The position numbers were made by a program, and so were the translations under genes. Shown here one piece after another: positions 33,211 to 43,391 of a stretch of 64,000 nt of DNA. Source of the stretch: DATMER01 sp963741305 (lineage in GTDB: Bacteria; Acidobacteriota; Thermoanaerobaculia; Multivoradales; UBA5704); contig CAVUHL010000003.1 in NCBI GenBank assembly GCA_963741305.1, positions 2,666,001 to 2,730,000 on the forward strand. The letters run 5' to 3'. Below the pieces are notes generated by a model. The model had not been told where the DNA came from. It ran no database searches and saw only the letters and a list, made by a program, of their open reading frames with translations. The number at the start of each line of letters is the position of its first letter. The first letter of the stretch is position 1.

Positions 33211-35047
33211 AGGGACACCCGTGTTTCCCTGCCAGGAGTGTGGCGTCTTTCGCGAACGGGCTCAGCAGCCGCGGGTCGAGGAGCTCAAACCTTTGCAACT
33301 CCACACAAGCCTCTTTGGCACGGCCTGCCGCCACCTGGGCGGTTGCCAGCCAATAGGTGGCCTCGGCCTTCCCGGCGGGGTCGGCAGGCGAAAAGAGCGA
33401 GAGAGCTGTTTCCAGATGGATGACCGCTTCCTCCGGACATCCATCGGCGAGGGCCGCCCTGGCCAGGTTCTTGTGGAGCTTTGCCTGCGTACGGTCGCGC
33501 TTCAGACCGGCTTCAAAGGCCTTGCGGGCGTCGGCCGGACGGTCGAGCTCGAGGTAGACGTTGCCAAGCTCGTTGTAGGCGTGCACATAGTCCGGATCGA
33601 TCTCGACCGCCTGCGCCAGACTGTGGAGGGCCTCCTCGTAGCGTTTCTTGCGCGCCAGCAGGTTGCCGAGATTGTAATGATGAACGGCTTCCTCGGGGCC
33701 TGCCTTCACTGCCGCCTCGGCATGCGCGAGGGCTGCCTCATCGTTGCCGAGCTGCGCTTCCACGATGGAAAGGTTTCCCAGAGCCGCAGTATTCTCCGGA
33801 TCGATCGCCAAAGCGGAGCTAAAGGCCTTTCGGGCTTCTTCCGTCCTGCCGAGCTGCATGAGGCCGATTCCATCATTGGCAAGCTGCATCGCCTTGGCAG
33901 AGCGGCGCTCCCGCACCCCGCCCCAGGCAAGGAGCCAGATGAGCACGATGGCCACGGCGAAGCCCGTCAGCAGAGCAGCACGGCGAGCCCAGACCGTCGA
34001 GCGGGCAGCAAAGAGCGCTCCGTCTGAGCTGCGCAGGAACAAGGCAGGTATCGCCCACGCACCATCCTCTGGATCGGCGCGCTGGATCGCGAGACGGCCC
34101 TCGGTCACGGCCTCTTCGATGGCATCTCCGGCAGCCAGCCTCTGATAGAGCGTGCGGCTGAAGGCTACTGCCGCGTCGTCCGACACGGGCCCGCTCATCG
34201 CCACGACGGCGGGCACACCGCCCATCACCAGGGACGAGGCCGCTCCAGCAAACGGATTCGGCCCGTTCTTTCCGACCGCCTCCGCCGTGTGGCAGGCATT
34301 GAGGACGACGAGGCGCAGCGACTCGAAATCGTGGAGCAACTGGGCCAGACGCCTTCCCTCGAAAAGCTGACCGGTGCCGTCATACCGCTCGAAAAGCAGC
34401 ACTCCCTCGCCGCTCACCTCGTCGAACTTCCCATGCCCCATGAAATGAAGGATGTGAAAATCCGCCGCCAGAAGGGCTTGACGCATCTCCTCCACTCCCC
34501 CGCGCTGCAAGAACACGATCTCCACATTCCTGTCTTGGCCTTTCCAGGCCTCTTCGAGGTTCGTGCGCTCCCGCGACAAGTCGAGCAAGGAGCAATCCGT
34601 CGGGCTCGCCGCTACAACGAGAATCCGGAGCCGGCGAGGGCGGGCGATGGCCGGCCGCCGCTCCCGGTGCGCGTCCAGTGAGCGGACGACGGGGGTACGC
34701 CGGCTCAGGCAGAGAAAGTCCTCTGTCTCGGGGCGGCAGAGCAGCTCCCAGGGCAGCTTCTGGAAAGGAGCCAATTCCGGGCGCCGTGGATTGATCGAAA
34801 TACTGATCCGCAAGCCACGGTTTCGCCCCCTCAGACCGCCGAGGGTGGTGTGGAACAAGCTGGCGACTTCATCTTTGAACAGCGTCCGGTACAGCTCCTT
34901 CCCCACATCGAGGGCCTGAGCCGAGGGACGAGCAATCGAATCCTGGATCCCGGCCGCCCGTCCTTCGCCCTGAGGCGACTGCACAGACACGGCGTACGAG
35001 CTGCCGGGAGAGGGCTCGATGCGTATCGTGAAGCTCTCATACTTCAT
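33197..35047 (-). CDS. CHAT-domain protease, membrane-anchored, with C-terminal TPRs
   Basis: 616 residues in an order opposite to the other two CHAT proteins here: CHAT first, then TPR. Residues ~1-345 carry the CHAT fold with His in ILHFMGHGKFD (~203) and Cys in VVLNACHTAEA (~250). A TM helix (~354-374, LLTGFAVAIVLIWLLAW) is followed by about six canonical 34-residue TPRs (GIGLMQLGRTEEARKAFSSALAIDPENTAALGNL). It lies 9 bp after the caspase gene and overlaps the following gene, so it is in one operon. A caspase-like protease arm with a TPR partner-binding arm across the membrane is a reasonable reading. Confidence 0.85.
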   Translation of the reverse strand: MKYESFTIRIEPSPGSSYAVSVQSPQGEGRAAGIQDSIARPSAQALDVGKELYRTLFKDEVASLFHTTLGGLRGRNRGLRISISINPRRPELAPFQKLPWELLCRPETEDFLCLSRRTPVVRSLDAHRERRPAIARPRRLRILVVAASPTDCSLLDLSRERTNLEEAWKGQDRNVEIVFLQRGGVEEMRQALLAADFHILHFMGHGKFDEVSGEGVLLFERYDGTGQLFEGRRLAQLLHDFESLRLVVLNACHTAEAVGKNGPNPFAGAASSLVMGGVPAVVAMSGPVSDDAAVAFSRTLYQRLAAGDAIEEAVTEGRLAIQRADPEDGAWAIPALFLRSSDGALFAARSTVWARRAALLTGFAVAIVLIWLLAWGGVRERRSAKAMQLANDGIGLMQLGRTEEARKAFSSALAIDPENTAALGNLSIVEAQLGNDEAALAHAEAAVKAGPEEAVHHYNLGNLLARKKRYEEALHSLAQAVEIDPDYVHAYNELGNVYLELDRPADARKAFEAGLKRDRTQAKLHKNLARAALADGCPEEAVIHLETALSLFSPADPAGKAEATYWLATAQVAAGRAKEACVELQRFELLDPRLLSPFAKDATLLAGKHGCPYGLD

Positions 35048-35056
35048 ACGATCGAA

Positions 35057-36703
35057 TCAGTTTTTCCCTGTCTTCCCCTGGCGCGTGTACGCCAAGGGCA
35101 GGTTCATGTCGAAGCCTTGTTCGCTATACGACGGGTGCTGTTCCCCATCCGTTTCTTCCGGTACCTTCGCCCGGACGTAATCCACGAGCTCGCCGGCGGT
35201 GACGACCCCATCGGCGGGGTTGTCGTCCGCCGAGCCGGCAAGCCCGAGGAGAATCGAATGTGTGAACACTCCATGGGCCAGCTTCGCTTTCTCCAGCGAA
35301 TTTTCGTGGGCTTGGCTCGCAGTCAGCACAAGCCGCCCTTTCTTCTGCGCCAGCACCTCGAGGTACTTGTTGAAGAAGTTGAGATTCTTGCCATCGTTCG
35401 CCCCGCCCCGGTCCAGCGCAGCGCCACTGTGACAGGTGTCGGCAAAGACGAGGATGCGCTGAGCGCGAATGGTGAACTCCATGGCGCTACTCAGATCCCA
35501 CATCGGTATTGCCGTTCCCCCCAGATTCCGGGTATCGGAATCGTGAGCCAGGAAAAAGAAGTTGTCGGGGTTGACGTCATCCTGCACACCGTGCCCGGCC
35601 AGGAAGATCACGACCATATCCTCCGGCTGCGTAGCGGCCAGGAAGGTTGAGAGCGCCGTGCGGATCTCCAGATAGGTTGCGCGCTGATTGCTGAGAAAAC
35701 GCACGCGGTCGGAGCGGAAACCTCCCTTTCCAATCAGGAAATCTCGGATTTCTTCGGCGTCACGGTGAGCGTACTGAAGGTCAAGGCCCTGCGCCAGGTA
35801 GTCGGAGACTCCGATCACGACCGCCCACTTTTCGCCGACAACCGCTGTGGGCGAGGAAGGAGCTCGCCGATAGATCCTGTAGGTGTTGCGGGAAAGGACC
35901 GTGTAGCCGTGCATGATTTCTACATCCAACCGGTTCTGACCCAGCGTGAGCTCCACGTCGCCCTCCAGCGTCGGAAGGCCCTCGCCGGCAACTTTCCCTC
36001 CTTGGCCGCCGCCGCTCCAACTGCCGACGGAAAACGTCCTCTCGGCGCCCTCCTCGCCTGCCCAGTGGACCCGCAGAGACACCGATTCCTCGCGGCGAGG
36101 AAAGCGCGCCTGGAGAAAGACGCGCCTGGCTGTCGTGACGCCCTTGTCAAGCCTGCTCAGCCGTCCATCTTCGAGCTCTTCCATTACCAGCAGACCTTCT
36201 TTGCTCATCTCCGCCCGAGCGAGGGAGCCGCCGCCCTCGAGACGCTCATGGGTCTGCCAAGCCTGCGGCTCCTTAGGCGGCGCCAGGACCCACTGGGCAT
36301 AGAGCGGGTCGGCCCCGGGTTTTGGCACTACCTTGATCTCGATCGTGTTGTCGGACGCGTTCAAGGTGTAGTAGCGACCTTGATGACGAGAGAGGTCGAT
36401 GTCGCAGAGCACCTCGTCCTGGCGGGCCCTGATCGTCTGGACGAGCCCGGTGCCGATGGTGTTGATCTTCGGAAAAGCTTGATGTATCCGGGTCAACGGG
36501 ATGTGCAGGACGAGGCGCCGGATCTTCTCTGGCTCGGGGATTCGCAGGACTCCGGGCGCATATCTCTGCTCGCCGAGCTCCGGAAGCTCGAGCTGGATGG
36601 CGCCCGGCGAGGGCGTTGCCTCGACACTCTCTCCGCGGGTTGTGGAGAGCCACAGCCCAGCCAACACCATTCCCGGCAAGACGATCCAGGTTACGCTTCT
36701 CAA
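35057..36703 (-). CDS. Exported caspase-family (C14) protease
   Basis: 548 residues, TTG start with GGAGG about 8 bp upstream and no better alternative. A signal peptide (WIVLPGMVLAGLWLSTTRG) is followed by ~270 residues of beta-rich sequence, then a metacaspase-like p20 domain. This has VVIGVSDYLAQGLDLQYAHRDAEEIRDFL, the catalytic His in FLAGHGVQDD (~367) and the catalytic Cys in FADTCHSG (~423). The end (GVVTAGELVDYVRAKVPEET) is typical of bacterial caspase-like peptidases, which cut after basic residues. It follows the M48 gene by 14 bp. Export suggests periplasmic or envelope substrates. Confidence 0.88.
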   Translation of the reverse strand: MRSVTWIVLPGMVLAGLWLSTTRGESVEATPSPGAIQLELPELGEQRYAPGVLRIPEPEKIRRLVLHIPLTRIHQAFPKINTIGTGLVQTIRARQDEVLCDIDLSRHQGRYYTLNASDNTIEIKVVPKPGADPLYAQWVLAPPKEPQAWQTHERLEGGGSLARAEMSKEGLLVMEELEDGRLSRLDKGVTTARRVFLQARFPRREESVSLRVHWAGEEGAERTFSVGSWSGGGQGGKVAGEGLPTLEGDVELTLGQNRLDVEIMHGYTVLSRNTYRIYRRAPSSPTAVVGEKWAVVIGVSDYLAQGLDLQYAHRDAEEIRDFLIGKGGFRSDRVRFLSNQRATYLEIRTALSTFLAATQPEDMVVIFLAGHGVQDDVNPDNFFFLAHDSDTRNLGGTAIPMWDLSSAMEFTIRAQRILVFADTCHSGAALDRGGANDGKNLNFFNKYLEVLAQKKGRLVLTASQAHENSLEKAKLAHGVFTHSILLGLAGSADDNPADGVVTAGELVDYVRAKVPEETDGEQHPSYSEQGFDMNLPLAYTRQGKTGKN

Positions 36704-36717
36704 AGGAATGCCCTCCT

Positions 36718-38181
36718 CTATTTCTTGGGGGACCGCTTTTCCGCTGGCTGGACGCTCCCATCGATCCTCGCATCCCCCGTGAGCTGGTAGGGCACTTCAG
36801 AGCTCACATTGTCGACGCGATAGGCGATCCAACCACGGTCGCCGGTCAGATCGAGGTAGTCATAAACGAACTGCATTTCCCGCGGCAGGTCCCCACCCCA
36901 TTTCCGCTGGTAGAGAACGACGTAGCTCTTGAGCGCTGTCTGGACCTCGGGGTAACGCTGAGGATCCTCGCGGCTGAGCAGCTCGACCGCGTATTGGAGA
37001 TACGCCTCGGGGAACCGGCGGCGTACTTCGTCAAACTCCATCGCCGACTTGAGGTAGATCGCGGCTCGGGCGACGTCCTTGTCGGTGCGGCCTACAGTCC
37101 GGAAAAGCATTCCGAGACCGAACATGGTGAGCGGATCATCCGTGCGCACGGAGGCTGCCTCCTCGAGGTTCGTGCGGGCTATAAGGAAGAGATCCCTATC
37201 CAGAGCAAGCAGGCCGTTGTCCCGCTTGAGCTCCGCCATGAGCTGGCTGTAGCGCGGAGAGGACATGCGGAAACCATCGCCTCCGAGGATGCGGGCAACG
37301 ACCGGCTGGTAAGGGCCGCCGAGAAGCTCCGTGACCTTGGTGGAGCGCTGGGGAAGGTCGTTGGCGGTGCCGAACGCAAGCGCGACCGCTCCACCGCTGC
37401 GACGGACGATGTCGCCGACCTTGGCCATGAGGGTCGGAGCCTCGCGGGCGTCGAATCCTTGCTGCAGCAGAACCTGAATAGCGAACTGGTCGGATTCGAA
37501 TTGGATCTCCTTCATGAAGCGGTGAGACCGGAAGGCCATACCGATCTGTGCAGCCCCGAGACCTATGATTCCGCCGGAGACGGCGTCGCCGCTGCCGCCT
37601 ATGACGCCGCCAGCCACAGCCCCTACTACTGCCCCGATCAGCCTGATTCGGTTGGCCCTCTTCTCCGCCTTCTCCTCCTCAATGAATTGATGGAGGTGGT
37701 GCGAGAGCAAAACGTGACCCGCCTCGTGCAGGAGCAGAAAAGCCAACTGCGACTCATTTTCGAGAAGTGAGATCATCCCGGAGCTCAGGTAGACCGTGCC
37801 GGTGGCGAGGGAGTCGGCGTAGGGCAGTGGGTCCTCGATGATTTTGAAGCTGACAAAAATGTTTTCCGAGGCCTCCCTGGGGATGAGCGACTGGCCGAGC
37901 CGGTTGACATAGGCCTGAAGGCTCGGATTGGGGTAAAGCCCGCCCCGGTTCCGCTCCAACGCGATCTGCGAGTCCTCCATAACCAGCTGAGTCCAACGAT
38001 CTTTGACCCTCACTTGCATGTCGCCCTTCAGGCCACCGATCATGGTGTCCGGATCACGCGAGCGCAGAAGAGAGTCGAGAGCGAGCGTTGGGCTGGCCTG
38101 GCCGAGCACCCTTGCCGGCGCCAGGAAGAGGAAGAACACGACTGCCAGGGTGAGAGCGATTTCTTGGCGTCCCTGTCTCAT
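36718..38181 (-). CDS. Exported M48-family zinc metallopeptidase
   Basis: 487 residues. Two nearby in-frame ATGs exist (38187 and 38181); the AAGGAG site is 2 bp from the first and 8 bp from the second, so 38181 is preferred. A signal peptide (ALTLAVVFFLFLAPARVLG) precedes the peptidase domain with HEAGH at about 153-157 (FLLLHEAGHVLLSHHLH) and the third-ligand glutamate in EIQFESDQFA. A glycine-rich segment (GAVVGAVAGGVIGGSGDAVSGGIIG) lies between them. M48 peptidases act in envelope protein quality control. It is the first gene of the protease operon, and its promoter must lie in or beside repeat array 2. Confidence 0.88.
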   Translation of the reverse strand: MRQGRQEIALTLAVVFFLFLAPARVLGQASPTLALDSLLRSRDPDTMIGGLKGDMQVRVKDRWTQLVMEDSQIALERNRGGLYPNPSLQAYVNRLGQSLIPREASENIFVSFKIIEDPLPYADSLATGTVYLSSGMISLLENESQLAFLLLHEAGHVLLSHHLHQFIEEEKAEKRANRIRLIGAVVGAVAGGVIGGSGDAVSGGIIGLGAAQIGMAFRSHRFMKEIQFESDQFAIQVLLQQGFDAREAPTLMAKVGDIVRRSGGAVALAFGTANDLPQRSTKVTELLGGPYQPVVARILGGDGFRMSSPRYSQLMAELKRDNGLLALDRDLFLIARTNLEEAASVRTDDPLTMFGLGMLFRTVGRTDKDVARAAIYLKSAMEFDEVRRRFPEAYLQYAVELLSREDPQRYPEVQTALKSYVVLYQRKWGGDLPREMQFVYDYLDLTGDRGWIAYRVDNVSSEVPYQLTGDARIDGSVQPAEKRSPKK

Positions 38182-38294
38182 GGGCATGACTCCTTTGGGC
38201 GTTACGGTTTGGCAGCCGCGGCACTCGGAAGGGTCGGTTTACGGGGCCTCGGCAGCGACCTCCCTGGTTGAGACACCAACGCCGCCAGATTGTG

Positions 38295-38903
38295 GAGTGA
38301 CTCGGGCCGCGCCCCGGGCGGCTCAGGCGACCGTGCGAACGGCTCGCGCCTCAACACGGACCGTTAAAACGCCGGTGCGGACGGCTCGAACCCCCGCCTG
38401 AATGGCTCGGACAGCGGTACGGACGGTTCAACCCTCTGTACGTGCCCCTCAAATCTTCATGCGGACGGTTCCAGTCACCGCTTGGACGGTTCGGGGACTC
38501 GTACGGACGGTTCCAGCGTCGGTTTGGACGGTTCGGGGCGTTGCTTGGACAGTTGCAGCCGTGGATTGGACGGTTCGGGGCTTCGCAGGGACGGTTCCAG
38601 CCGCCGATTGGACGGTTCAGGGAGCGGCATGGACGGTTCGGGGATCGCCTTGAACCGTCCGTACAGCCGCTTGAGCCGTCCACACCGCGGTCCGAGAGGC
38701 TCCCGTGGCGCCTCGAACCATCCGTACGGTCTCCCGGCAGGCTGCGGACACGGTACGGAAGGCTCGGGTATCCGCCTGAATGGCTCACACCTCGCTTCGA
38801 GTCGCCCGGACAGCCGCTCGAGCCATCCGCGTCGCTGTCCGAGAGGCTCCCGCGACGCCCCGAACCGTCCGAACGGTCTTCTGGGAGGCTGTATGCTTCT
38901 CGA
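38295..38903. repeat. 21-bp-grid repeat array 2 (GGACGGTTC motif, both orientations)
   Basis: About 29 units on an exact 21-bp grid. GGACGGTTC or a close variant starts at 38316, 38337, 38358, 38379, 38400, 38421, 38463, 38484, 38505, 38526, 38547, 38568, 38589, 38610 and 38631. The complement (GAACCGTCC, GAGCCGTCC, GAACCATCC) then appears at 38652, 38673, 38715, 38820 and 38862, with GGAAGGCTC and GAATGGCTC at 38757 and 38778. Every copy is a multiple of 21 from 38463, whatever its orientation. The 12-bp blocks between motifs vary. It fills the 728-bp gap between the divergent M48 operon and the gene at 38916. The frame is open through the array because 21 is a multiple of 3, but I see no coding signal. 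Confidence 0.85.
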
Positions 38904-38915
38904 AGGAGGCCCCGG

Positions 38916-39353
38916 ATGACCCGCGAAGAGTACGAAGAGCGCAAGCGCGCCCTGGAGGCGCAGCACCTGGCCGATGTCGCCCTCATGAACGTGGCTCACC
39001 TGGCCAGGATGAGAACCCTGGAGGATCTCTGGCAGTGCACCGCGGCCCATGCCGTGAGCCCGCAGCCCATGGCCGTCCCCGCGCCGCCCTCCGCTCCGCC
39101 AGCCCCGCCGGTCCCGGCCCGGAAGCCCAAGCGGGCGGCGTTCTCGGTTCTGGACGACCTCACCGCGGCCCTTCCCGGGCTTCCCGAGACGTTCGACAAG
39201 CACGACATCGTCCGTGTCCTGGGGTATGAGCCATCCCGCGGTACGCTCTTCCGCGCGCTCCTGGCCCTCCAATCCTCAGGCAGGATCACCACGGTGAGCA
39301 CCAGCATCGGCGGCGCCACCACCCGCCACCGCAAGCTCGCTCCAGCCGGCTGA
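38916..39353 (+). CDS. Small protein with N-terminal coiled coil and C-terminal winged-helix-like domain
   Basis: 145 residues from the ATG at 38916, preceded by GAAGGAGG at 38902-38909 in the last array unit. N-terminal helix: MTREEYEERKRALEAQHLADVALMNVAHLARMRTLEDLWQ, probably a coiled coil. A Pro/Ala linker with basic residues (PVPARKPKRAA) follows. The C-terminal ~65 residues (LDDLTAALPGLPETFDKHDIVRVLGYEPSRGTLFRALLALQSSGRITTVSTSIGGATTRHRKL) have the helix-helix-wing pattern of a winged helix. The frame continues upstream through the repeat array to 38442, but the ribosome site argues for 38916. I do not recognise the family. As the only DNA-binding-like product next to array 2, it is a candidate array-binding protein. 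Confidence 0.65.
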   Translation: MTREEYEERKRALEAQHLADVALMNVAHLARMRTLEDLWQCTAAHAVSPQPMAVPAPPSAPPAPPVPARKPKRAAFSVLDDLTAALPGLPETFDKHDIVRVLGYEPSRGTLFRALLALQSSGRITTVSTSIGGATTRHRKLAPAG

Positions 39354-39432
39354 AGGCGCGCCCTTGCGTCTCCCTCGCTAAAATCTTCCCCCTTCCGGGG
39401 AATGGACGAAACCCCTGGAGAGTTCTATGATG

Positions 39433-39449
39433 TGAGTGCCGAGCACTCA
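39433..39449. promoter_or_regulatory. HAIR-type inverted repeat (HspR operator) upstream of dnaJ-like/clpB
   Basis: TGAGT-N7-ACTCA with perfect inner symmetry (TGAGTGC-CGA-GCACTCA) lies 60 bp before the dnaJ-like start. The known HspR-associated inverted repeat is CTTGAGT-N7-ACTCAAG; the half-site core, the 7-bp spacing and the flanking ACTCAAAG match it. Confidence 0.65.
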
Positions 39450-39508
39450 AAGTAGGCCGCTCGAAGGCACGAGGCTCGCATCCACTGATCGGACGGGAGG
39501 AAGATTCC

Positions 39509-40450
39509 TTGGACTACAAGGACTATTACGCGATCCTCGGAGTCAAGAAAGACGCTCCTGAGGACGAGATCCAGAAGGCGTACCGGAAGCTGGCGCGCAA
39601 GTTCCACCCGGACGTCAACAAGGCCCCCGAGGCCGAGGCCAAGTTCAAGGAGATCGGCGAGGCCTACGAAGTCCTCAAGGACCCGGACAAGCGCCAGAAG
39701 TACGACCAGTACGGCTCCGCCTGGAAACGGGCCCAGCAGACCGGCGGCGGCGTTCCCCCGGGCTGGGAAGGGTTCGACTTCGGCCAGGGCGGCGGCTTCG
39801 GCGGGGGAAGCGGGGATTTCAGCTCGTTCTTCGACATGCTGTTCGGCGGCGCACGGCCGGGTGCCCGGGGAGGACGGGGCGGCGGTTTTCAGGGCTTTGG
39901 CGGGCAGGGGTTCGGCGGGGGCGGCGGCGATACCGAGGCCATGATTTCTCTCAGCCTTGAGGAGGCCGTGCGCGGGGGCAAGCGGGAGATCACGCTCTCG
40001 GACCCCAACACCGGACAGCGCAAGACGCTGTCGGTCCGCATCCCCGAGGGGGTGCGGGCGGGCCAGCGCATCCGGCTCGCGGGACAGGGCCAGCCCGGCA
40101 TGAACGGCCAGGCGGGCGACCTTTATCTCAAGATCGAGGTCGAGCCCGACCCGCGCTACAAGGTGGATGGAGCGAACCTCCAGACCACCGTGGCGGTCAC
40201 CCCTTGGGAGGCCGCCCTCGGCGTCGACGCCGAGGTTCAGACGCTCGACGGTCCCGTGCGGGTCAAAATCCCGGCGGGCTCGTCTACAGGTAGAAAAATC
40301 CGCCTGCGCGGCCGGGGACTCCCCCAGGCTGGGGGCGAAAAGGGAGATCTTTTGGCAGAGATCCGCATCGTGGTCCCGGAAAAGCTTTCGGAGCGCGAGC
40401 GCGAGCTGTTCGAGCAGCTCGCCGAGGCGTCCAGCTTCCGGGCCCGGTAA
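39509..40450 (+). CDS. DnaJ-family co-chaperone, CbpA-like (no zinc finger)
   Basis: 313 residues, TTG start (MDYKDYYAILGV) with GGGAGGA 7-8 bp upstream. The J domain (1-70) has the HPD motif at 33-35, which stimulates the DnaK ATPase. A Gly/Phe-rich linker (~90-145) and two beta-barrel client-binding domains follow. The cysteine zinc-binding repeats of true DnaJ are absent, so this is a class II/CbpA-type co-chaperone. It precedes clpB by 24 bp in a stress operon under a HAIR-type operator. DnaK itself is not in the window. Confidence 0.9.
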   Translation: MDYKDYYAILGVKKDAPEDEIQKAYRKLARKFHPDVNKAPEAEAKFKEIGEAYEVLKDPDKRQKYDQYGSAWKRAQQTGGGVPPGWEGFDFGQGGGFGGGSGDFSSFFDMLFGGARPGARGGRGGGFQGFGGQGFGGGGGDTEAMISLSLEEAVRGGKREITLSDPNTGQRKTLSVRIPEGVRAGQRIRLAGQGQPGMNGQAGDLYLKIEVEPDPRYKVDGANLQTTVAVTPWEAALGVDAEVQTLDGPVRVKIPAGSSTGRKIRLRGRGLPQAGGEKGDLLAEIRIVVPEKLSERERELFEQLAEASSFRAR

Positions 40451-40474
40451 GAAAAAAGGGACAAGGAGAGGCTC

Positions 40475-43129
<2,655 letters not shown>

Positions 43130-43130
43130 G

Positions 43131-43297
43131 CCCTCACCCCCTAGCCCCCTCTCCCACACGCACTCACACCCGCCCGGGAGAGGGGGAACCGGATAGGAAC
43201 TGGACCTTCTGTTTTGCTGGTGCTGTTGCTTTTGGGTGGTGGCGCCCCTCTCCCGGGCGGGTGTGAGTGCGTGTGGGAGAGGGGACGGGGATGAGGG
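43131..43297. repeat. Long inverted repeat element, family A copy 1
   Basis: Arms of ~55 bp (CCCTCACCCCCTAGCCCCCT... and its complement ending ...GATGAGGG) flank a centre containing AACCGGATAGGAACTGGACC and CTGTTGCTTTTGGG. The element at 52843 is the same sequence in reverse orientation, including the centre, so this is a dispersed mobile or REP-like family. It sits 1 bp after clpB. Confidence 0.8.
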
Positions 43298-43391
43298 TTC
43301 CGGGCTTGATATTTTCTTGAGGCCTTGCGCTTCCTGGGCAATCTGCATCAATCTTGTCCCTGGAACGTTTCTATTGGGGGTGTTTACAGGA

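Noticed and set aside
38295..38903. CRISPR array
   Set aside because: The constant motif is 9-12 bp and the variable block 9-12 bp, orientation flips within the array, and no cas genes are present.
38442..38915. N-terminal extension of the 38916 protein through array 2 (LGRFGDS/YGRFQRR-type heptads)
   Set aside because: A good ribosome site and ATG exist at 38902-38918, and the array continues upstream of any start. The reading frame is open only because of the 21-bp period.
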